Assembly: GCA_015258485.1 (NCBI GenBank)
Contig: JABZIF010000049.1
Span: 1 to 7,759, forward strand
Source: Atopobiaceae bacterium
Lineage (GTDB): Bacteria > Actinomycetota > Coriobacteriia > Coriobacteriales > Atopobiaceae
DNA length: 7,759 nt
Reading direction: 5' to 3'
The notes under the pieces were generated by a model, which saw only the letters and a program-made list of their open reading frames with translations, ran no database searches and was not told where the DNA came from. A program made the position numbers and the translations under genes. The first letter of the stretch is position 1; every line of letters begins with the position of its first letter. This document shows positions 1-6,028 of the stretch, piece by piece.

Positions 1-1
1 T

Positions 2-955
2 AACTCTGCATATAGCTTCGGCGGCGCAACAAAAATGATTGAAGCCGTCTCTAAACTTGCAAACGTCAATATTTCTCACTACGCAGAAGTCGATTTTGAA
101 TCTTTCACTAAAATTGTTGACTCTATCGGTGGTATCACGGTTAACCTGCCCATTCCCGTTTCTGATATGCAATACTCAGGCATTGACCTACCAGCTGGTG
201 AGCAAACGCTTAACGGTCAACAAGCCTTAGGTCTAAGTCGTAGCCGTCATGCCTACGACAATTACGGAGCCGGCGATTTCTATCGCGCAGCAAATCAACG
301 TATGGTTCTCACGGCCATTGCAAAGAAGGTTTTACAGCTCGATCCTGTTTCTATGTCGAGCGCAGTGTCTACTATGGCAGAAAGTGTTACCACAGACTAT
401 AGCGTAACTGACATTGTCGGACTTGCTATGCAATTCAGAGGCCTTGATACCGCTAAAGATATGTATTCTGGCCGAACTCCTACAAACTCCGAGCTTATCG
501 ATGATGTTTGGTATGAGATTGTTGATCAAAATGCCTGGAAAAAGATGATGGACCGCGTTAACCAGGCATTGCCACCTTTGGAAGATGCAAGCCAAGACGA
601 GACAACCGGCATAACAGGTAGTGTCGCAGGAGATTCTTCAGCCGCAGATAACATAAAGCCCGATTACACGGGCAACGTCAATGTCCTTAATGGTACTAAC
701 GTGCAGGGCCTTGCTGCACAAAAAGCCGGAATTCTCAAAACTGCAGGATATGTTACCTATGCCGATAGCACTGATGACCGACCAGCACAGTCCATTGTTG
801 TATACGACGGCACCAAAGAAGGCCGCGCTAAAGCTTTGGGTGTTGCAAAGTCACTTAACATTGACACGTCAAACATTAAACCAAACGACGGTACCTATCC
901 CACTGACGTGGACATAACCGTTATTTTAGGCTCTGACCAGATTCCAAAACAATAA
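2..955 (+). CDS. LCP (LytR-CpsA-Psr) family cell-wall glycopolymer ligase with LytR_C tail, 5' end cut by window
   Basis: The reading frame is open from base 2, so the N-terminus (cytoplasmic tail, membrane anchor and first part of the LCP domain) lies outside; 317 residues are visible. The ATG at 35 is internal, because the codons before it already encode LCP-like sequence (AYSFGGATK). The LCP domain runs to about fragment residue 190 and shows HYAEVDFESF, the IGGI..NLP segment, AGEQTLNGQQAL, then SRSR (Arg about 80 and 82) and YRAANQR (Arg about 95, Gln 99, Arg 100); these arginines match the positions that bind the polyprenyl-pyrophosphate in known LCP structures. After an acidic Ser/Thr linker comes a LytR_C domain beginning VNVLNGTNVQGLA. 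Family members act outside the membrane and move undecaprenyl-linked glycopolymers (teichoic acid-like or capsular) onto peptidoglycan or protein. The polymer here cannot be told. Family call is firm. Confidence 0.93.
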   Translation, partial: NSAYSFGGATKMIEAVSKLANVNISHYAEVDFESFTKIVDSIGGITVNLPIPVSDMQYSGIDLPAGEQTLNGQQALGLSRSRHAYDNYGAGDFYRAANQRMVLTAIAKKVLQLDPVSMSSAVSTMAESVTTDYSVTDIVGLAMQFRGLDTAKDMYSGRTPTNSELIDDVWYEIVDQNAWKKMMDRVNQALPPLEDASQDETTGITGSVAGDSSAADNIKPDYTGNVNVLNGTNVQGLAAQKAGILKTAGYVTYADSTDDRPAQSIVVYDGTKEGRAKALGVAKSLNIDTSNIKPNDGTYPTDVDITVILGSDQIPKQ

Positions 956-965
956 ATACTACAGC

Positions 966-2030
966 CTAAACGTTAAAACGGAAGTGCATGACGTCGCCGT
1001 CCTGAACCACATAATCCTTGCCTTCAATGCGGAGTTTACCAGCATTTTTACAGCCCGATTCGCCACCCAGCTCAACATAATCGTTATAGCTTGCAACCTC
1101 AGCTTTGATAAAGCCGCGCTCAAAGTCGGAATGAATAACACCAGCTGCTTCGGGAGCCTTTGCGCCAATACGAACCGTCCACGCCTTAACCTCCATAGGG
1201 CCAGCAGTGAAGTAACTCTGAAGACCGAGTAACTTATACGCTGCCTGAGCAAGCGTTTCCAAACCGGAGTGCTCCAAACCCAGCGATTCCAAATACTCCG
1301 CAGCCTCATCTGGCTCAAGATCAGCGAGCTCTGCCTCTACACCAGCACATACAGGAATTGCTTCAACACCGTTAATAACAGGAGCAGGCTCTGCAAGCAT
1401 ATCCTCATCAACGTTAGCTACATACAGAATTGGCTTCATAGTAAGCAAGAAAAGATCACGAGCAGCAAGACGCTCTTCATCAGACATCTCCATATCAGCT
1501 GCACGGTTGCCTTCGTTTAGCCACGCTTGCAGGCGTTTTGCCACATTAAGCTTAGACTGAAGTTCCTTCTCACGCTTAGCCTCTTTCTCAAGCTTAGGTA
1601 AAGAACGCTCAATGGTTCCCAAGTCAGCCAAGATAAGCTCTGTCTGAATAATATCTACATCCTCAGCAGGATTGACACGGCCTTCAACATGGACAACATC
1701 AGGATCTTTAAAAAAGCGTACGACCTCGCAAATTGCGTCAGTATTGCGAATGTTAGCCAAGAACTGATTACCCAGACCTTCTCCCTCATTTGCACCTTTA
1801 ACCAAGCCTGCAATGTCTACAAACTCAACAGTCGCCGGCACAATCTTTCCTGGATTAACAATATCTGCAAGCTTTTGAAGGCGAGCATCTGGAACGTCAA
1901 CAATCCCCACGTTTGGATCAATAGTTGCAAATGGATAATTAGCAGCTAAACCGCCTTTTTTTGTAAGAGCAGTAAACAGCGTGGACTTTCCCACATTTGG
2001 GAGACCAACAATTCCAATTGAAAGCGACAT
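966..2030 (-). CDS. ychF: Redox-regulated, ribosome-associated ATPase YchF (OLA1 family)
   Basis: This is a complete 354-residue protein, close to the family's usual 355-365. The P-loop GLPNVGKST is at residues 9-17 and the G3 motif DIAG at 72-75. The G4 position reads NVDE (206-209) rather than the NKxD of true GTPases, which is the family hallmark that allows ATP to be used. A charged helical region at about 135-195 is the coiled-coil insert, and a TGS domain fills roughly 277-353. YchF binds ribosomes and is linked to stress and translational control. The start is supported by the canonical MSLSIGIVGLPNVGKS opening and by AAAGGA five bases upstream, a modest Shine-Dalgarno. It lies 138 bp downstream of the ferredoxin-like gene on the same strand and converges with the LCP gene 10 bp from its stop. 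Identification is firm; the precise cellular role is unsettled for the whole family. Confidence 0.97.
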   Translation of the reverse strand: MSLSIGIVGLPNVGKSTLFTALTKKGGLAANYPFATIDPNVGIVDVPDARLQKLADIVNPGKIVPATVEFVDIAGLVKGANEGEGLGNQFLANIRNTDAICEVVRFFKDPDVVHVEGRVNPAEDVDIIQTELILADLGTIERSLPKLEKEAKREKELQSKLNVAKRLQAWLNEGNRAADMEMSDEERLAARDLFLLTMKPILYVANVDEDMLAEPAPVINGVEAIPVCAGVEAELADLEPDEAAEYLESLGLEHSGLETLAQAAYKLLGLQSYFTAGPMEVKAWTVRIGAKAPEAAGVIHSDFERGFIKAEVASYNDYVELGGESGCKNAGKLRIEGKDYVVQDGDVMHFRFNV

Positions 2031-2060
2031 ATGAATCCTTTGTTGTCGTTACTTTGACAT

Positions 2061-2066
2061 CTTATA
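2061..2066 (-). promoter_or_regulatory. Possible -10 element for ychF
   Basis: On the minus strand the hexamer TATAAG matches the sigma-A -10 consensus at five of six bases and would start a transcript about 25 bases before the ychF ATG. No good -35 hexamer sits 16-18 bases upstream (TCAACG is the nearest candidate), so the call is weak and ychF may instead be read from the upstream ferredoxin gene. Confidence 0.25.
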
Positions 2067-2168
2067 GTATCAAGCGAGAAACTCGTTGAGCTCCAGACTA
2101 ACACAGATTACGAGCAGAGCTCATATTGCTACAGTCTTATACTCTTCATGATTTTCTCGCCAAATGCG

Positions 2169-3545
2169 TTAGTCACCATTATCCTCTTCTAAAGAAGTAG
2201 CAAGGTGCTTGATTTGCTCTTTTCCTGCTTCAACCATAAACTTTGCTCGGCGATGCGCCTGCGCCTCTAGACGTTCTACCTCTTCTTGCTTTCTATCATG
2301 TACAACAAGCTGCGTTATATCCATAGGAGCCATGGTTAAGGCACCAGGTTCTGGACATATCTTTACGCACGCCTCGCAATTAACACAAAATGGCATTTTA
2401 ACGGTAAGTTTTCCATGCTCATCGATGTTAATTGCATGTGTTGTACAGGTATCTTTACAGTCACCACATACCGTACACCTACTTGAATCCCACACTGGAG
2501 CTTCAAGTTTTACAAAGTCTGCAAGGCCTGGATCATGCTGTAATGCACCCATCATCAGTCGACGATCTTGCGTCAACATGGATTGTCGCATATCAGTTGT
2601 TCGAAGGCCCATCACATCATCAAGCTGCGACTGTAAATGATCAAGCGAACGAGCATGCGTATTAATACGATCAGCAATAGCTTTTACACCAGCAAGGACG
2701 GGCATTGTACCAGAGACAAGCCGCTCTGCACTATTCATAGTGCTTGAAATAAACTGCGAGCGCATATAAGCACGCGTAAAGCTATGATTAAGATTATTGC
2801 CATCAACCTCAAGACCAACGGTAGCGCCCGTCCACTCCTCAGCAATAGCAATTGCCTCGGTATACGCCGCTTCTCCAGTGGTAGTCCGGCAACGGTCACA
2901 CACACCAAGTGGTAAATACACACTTACGTTGTCAAAATCAGTCAAAATTGAGAACCAAATATCAGCATTAAGCATTCCTACACAAGGAAGGCAGATTTCA
3001 TTTCCCTCAGGTTTTCTCGCCAAGGCACGCGTACAGGTAATATAGCACTGCTCATACGCAGATGCTGCACGAGCTACCTGGTCATACAACATGCGAGAAG
3101 TATGACGGCGCGTGTTGAATGTCTCGGTTGGACACGCCGCAACGCATAACCCACACTGAAGACACGCCTCATCGTTGATGCGAACCGATTGATTATGAAT
3201 ATCAATACAATTAACAGGACAAATATCCAGACAACGCGAGCACGCCTCTTCCTTTTTAGAAGCACATCTCAGGCAACGATTAGCATTTGACCAAGGAATT
3301 TCTTTGAAATCCATGGGATCAAACGGTTTGTTCTGATCTGGATCAAGCGAGAGACTACCCATCAATGCATCAAGAGGATTAGAGAGGAACTGTAGAGAGC
3401 CTTGAATATCAATTAGGTCATCGATAAAATCATGCGGCTGATCAGCGGTACTGTTATGTGTAGCGCTGTGCGTATCACTACTATCTGCAGTGTTGCTCGT
3501 GCCAGTATTAGTACCGACGATTTTCTCGTCATCACTTTGAGCCAT
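2169..3545 (-). CDS. Multi-cluster 4Fe-4S ferredoxin-like protein, function unknown
   Basis: The protein has 458 residues with 24 cysteines. Residues 1-38 are Ser/Thr/Asp-rich, probably disordered, with no signal peptide or membrane helix. The first Cys block is irregular: C91xxC94, seven residues, then C102xxC105xxxC109P and C113. A regular motif follows at C128, C131, C134, C138-P. A middle domain has C167, C171 and two CxxC pairs (185/188 and 216/219) that could hold another cluster or a zinc. Two more regular motifs lie at C357-C367 and C387-C397-P, and a charged helix at about 415-455 ends the protein. Four [4Fe-4S] clusters are therefore likely. This points to cytoplasmic electron transfer, but no catalytic partner is adjacent (neighbours are groEL and ychF). 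The start follows AGGAGG by only four bases; the next Met is residue 62. I do not recognise a named family. Confidence 0.8.
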   Translation of the reverse strand: MAQSDDEKIVGTNTGTSNTADSSDTHSATHNSTADQPHDFIDDLIDIQGSLQFLSNPLDALMGSLSLDPDQNKPFDPMDFKEIPWSNANRCLRCASKKEEACSRCLDICPVNCIDIHNQSVRINDEACLQCGLCVAACPTETFNTRRHTSRMLYDQVARAASAYEQCYITCTRALARKPEGNEICLPCVGMLNADIWFSILTDFDNVSVYLPLGVCDRCRTTTGEAAYTEAIAIAEEWTGATVGLEVDGNNLNHSFTRAYMRSQFISSTMNSAERLVSGTMPVLAGVKAIADRINTHARSLDHLQSQLDDVMGLRTTDMRQSMLTQDRRLMMGALQHDPGLADFVKLEAPVWDSSRCTVCGDCKDTCTTHAINIDEHGKLTVKMPFCVNCEACVKICPEPGALTMAPMDITQLVVHDRKQEEVERLEAQAHRRAKFMVEAGKEQIKHLATSLEEDNGD

Positions 3546-3576
3546 AGTGCCTCCTCTCCCTTGGCGCTAGCTACTC

Positions 3577-3604
3577 TCATTACATATCTACAAGAAGCAG
3601 TAAA
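3577..3604 (-). promoter_or_regulatory. Possible promoter of the ferredoxin-like gene
   Basis: On the minus strand TTTACT and TAATGA are separated by 16 bases, with TATG directly before the -10, partly resembling an extended -10. The start point would be about 25-30 bases before the AGGAGG ribosome site at 3550-3555. Each hexamer matches consensus only moderately, so this is a candidate chosen mainly by position downstream of the groEL terminators. Confidence 0.25.
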
Positions 3605-3691
3605 TCCTTGGAAAACACTACTTCTTTACCATCGTGTCATTACAGACGTGAATCAATATTTTAACCTCTAGACGTTGGTCTGTCGGCCCAA

Positions 3692-3727
3692 ATAAAAACA
3701 ACTTCATATGATTTCATCATTGAAGTT
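3692..3727 (-). terminator. Second (backup) hairpin terminator after groEL
   Basis: AACTTCA (3700-3706) pairs with TGAAGTT (3721-3727). The inner ATGAT/ATCAT extends the stem to about 12 bp with one bulged base and a three-base loop. On the minus strand the stem is followed by GTTTTTATTT, which gives the U-rich tail of an intrinsic terminator. It lies a few bases downstream of the main groEL terminator. Confidence 0.6.
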
Positions 3728-3730
3728 AAC

Positions 3731-3763
3731 AAAAAATCGGGCCTGATTTACAGACCCGATTTT
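3731..3763 (-). terminator. Rho-independent terminator of groEL
   Basis: AAAATCGGG (3733-3741) and CCCGATTTT (3755-3763) form a perfect nine-base stem. CTG/CAG inside the 13-base loop can extend it across one mismatch. On the minus strand the stem runs into six Ts, about 35 bp after the groEL stop. The plus strand also has four Ts after the stem, but no plus-strand gene ends here. Confidence 0.88.
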
Positions 3764-3798
3764 ATTAGTAAGCTCTGTAGCTCAAGTAAGAGAGCGGA

Positions 3799-5451
<1,653 letters not shown>

Positions 5452-5514
5452 TTAAGCGAATGCTTCACTTTACTTAGTTCAAACGATAAAAGTACAAGCG
5501 ATAAACAACCTTCA

Positions 5515-5542
5515 AAAGTTAACTTTCTTGCCTGTTAACCTT
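5515..5542. repeat. Inverted repeat with two GTTAAC palindromes between groES and groEL
   Basis: AAAGTTAAC (5515-5523) and GTTAACCTT (5534-5542) are inverted copies matching at eight of nine positions across a ten-base spacer. The first half is also part of a perfect 12-base palindrome AAAGTTAACTTT (5515-5526). It begins about five bases after the groES stop. It could be an mRNA processing or stability hairpin or a protein site; there is no following T-run in the minus direction, so it is not an obvious terminator. Confidence 0.5.
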
Positions 5543-5547
5543 ATCTG

Positions 5548-5838
5548 TTAGTCCTCAACGATTGCGTAAATATCCTCTGCGCGAAGAAGAAGCAATTCCT
5601 CGCCATCAACCTTTACCTCAGTTCCACCGAACTTACCATAAAAGACTTGATCGCCAACCTTAACATCAAGAGCAACGCGATTGCCATTCTGATCAAGCTT
5701 GCCATTACCAACTGCAAGAACTTCACCACGCTGTGGCTTTTCCTGAGCAGCTGATGCAATGTAAAGACCAGAAGAAGTCTTCTCCTCTTTTGGAGCAGGC
5801 TTTACCAGAACACGATCTCCAAGTGGCTTTAAAGTCAT
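5548..5838 (-). CDS. groES: Co-chaperonin GroES (Hsp10)
   Basis: This complete 96-residue protein has the family length and layout: MTLKPLGDRVLVKP at the start, a mobile loop at about 17-34, the roof/loop region with GNGKLDQNG, and a C-terminal VKVDGEELLLLRAEDIYAIVED core (shown here only as the segment about 75-96). Seven copies cap the GroEL ring. The mobile-loop tripeptide that docks on GroEL is L25-Y26-I27, where E. coli has IVL; the Tyr is less usual. The start is well supported by a perfect AAGGAGG eight bases before ATG. It is the first gene of the groES-groEL operon, with a candidate promoter and several inverted repeats in its leader. Confidence 0.98.
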   Translation of the reverse strand: MTLKPLGDRVLVKPAPKEEKTSSGLYIASAAQEKPQRGEVLAVGNGKLDQNGNRVALDVKVGDQVFYGKFGGTEVKVDGEELLLLRAEDIYAIVED

Positions 5839-5855
5839 AGTAAGAACCTCCTTAT

Positions 5856-5872
5856 TTCGGGGCTATCCCGAA
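5856..5872 (-). promoter_or_regulatory. Hairpin directly upstream of the groES ribosome binding site
   Basis: TTCGGG and CCCGAA are perfect six-base arms around a five-base loop, and the stem ends two bases before the AAGGAGG (5847-5853). In the groES mRNA it would form a small stable stem next to the Shine-Dalgarno, so it could tune translation (a simple thermosensor is one idea). As DNA it could be half of an operator. Only the symmetry is seen; the role is inference. Confidence 0.4.
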
Positions 5873-5874
5873 CA

Positions 5875-5895
5875 TCGACAGTAAATTAATGTCGA
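5875..5895. promoter_or_regulatory. Candidate operator: TCGACA-N9-TGTCGA inverted repeat in the groES leader
   Basis: Perfect six-base arms are separated by nine bases, between the putative promoter and the groES start. The nine-base spacing equals that of CIRCE, the HrcA site, but the arm sequence does not match TTAGCACTC/GAGTGCTAA, and the HspR site HAIR (CTTGAGT-N7-ACTCAAG) is not present either. A regulator site is plausible from place and symmetry only. Confidence 0.35.
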
Positions 5896-5939
5896 ACGTC
5901 CTTTTCCAACATTGATAGTTATTCCACGCGGGAAACCAA

Positions 5940-5969
5940 TTTATACAAACTATTTAAAAAATCTTACAA
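5940..5969 (-). promoter_or_regulatory. Candidate sigma-A promoter for groES-groEL
   Basis: On the minus strand TTGTAA (-35) and TATAAA (-10, five of six matches) are 18 bases apart, giving a start near 5933 and a leader of about 95 bases. The leader would contain a short TTCC-N5-GGAA symmetry at 5922-5934 and the two inverted repeats listed separately. A weaker alternative, TTGGTT-N16-TATCAA, lies slightly downstream. Confidence 0.5.
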
Positions 5970-5985
5970 ACTAGACTTAGATTTT
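5956..5985 (-). terminator. Probable AT-rich intrinsic terminator of nadE
   Basis: AAAATCT (5958-5964) and AGATTTT (5979-5985) form a seven-base perfect stem around a 14-base loop. On the minus strand it is followed by a run of six Ts that overlaps the stem's end. The stem is AT-rich and the loop long, so efficiency may be poor. It lies about 45 bases after the nadE stop and overlaps the -35 of the putative groES promoter. Confidence 0.45.
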
Positions 5986-6028
5986 CTCCAGGAATGCCCT
6001 ATAAACTGGTGCTATTCGTGCATGCAGT

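Noticed and set aside
35..37. ATG at 35 as the start of the LCP gene.
   Set aside because: In-frame codons before it encode conserved LCP sequence, and the family needs an upstream membrane anchor; the gene is simply cut by the window.
2209..2640. A 143-codon plus-strand frame with many Cys and Ser, antisense to the ferredoxin-like gene.
   Set aside because: Its cysteines arise from reverse-complement codons, no Cys motif spacing fits a known cluster, and the sense frame is clearly the real gene.
3012..3023. The 12-base repeat TTTTCTCGCCAA at 3012-3023 and 2152-2163, and the shared GATTTTCTCGTC near 3519 and 4132.
   Set aside because: The second pair comes from the same short peptide (Asp-Glu-Lys-Ile) in two genes. 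The first is one coding and one non-coding copy, with no further similarity, and is probably chance.
3546..3798. Possible small RNA or tRNA gene in the groEL-ferredoxin gap.
   Set aside because: No tRNA cloverleaf or CCA end is seen, and the hairpins present are explained as groEL terminators; nothing independent supports an RNA gene.
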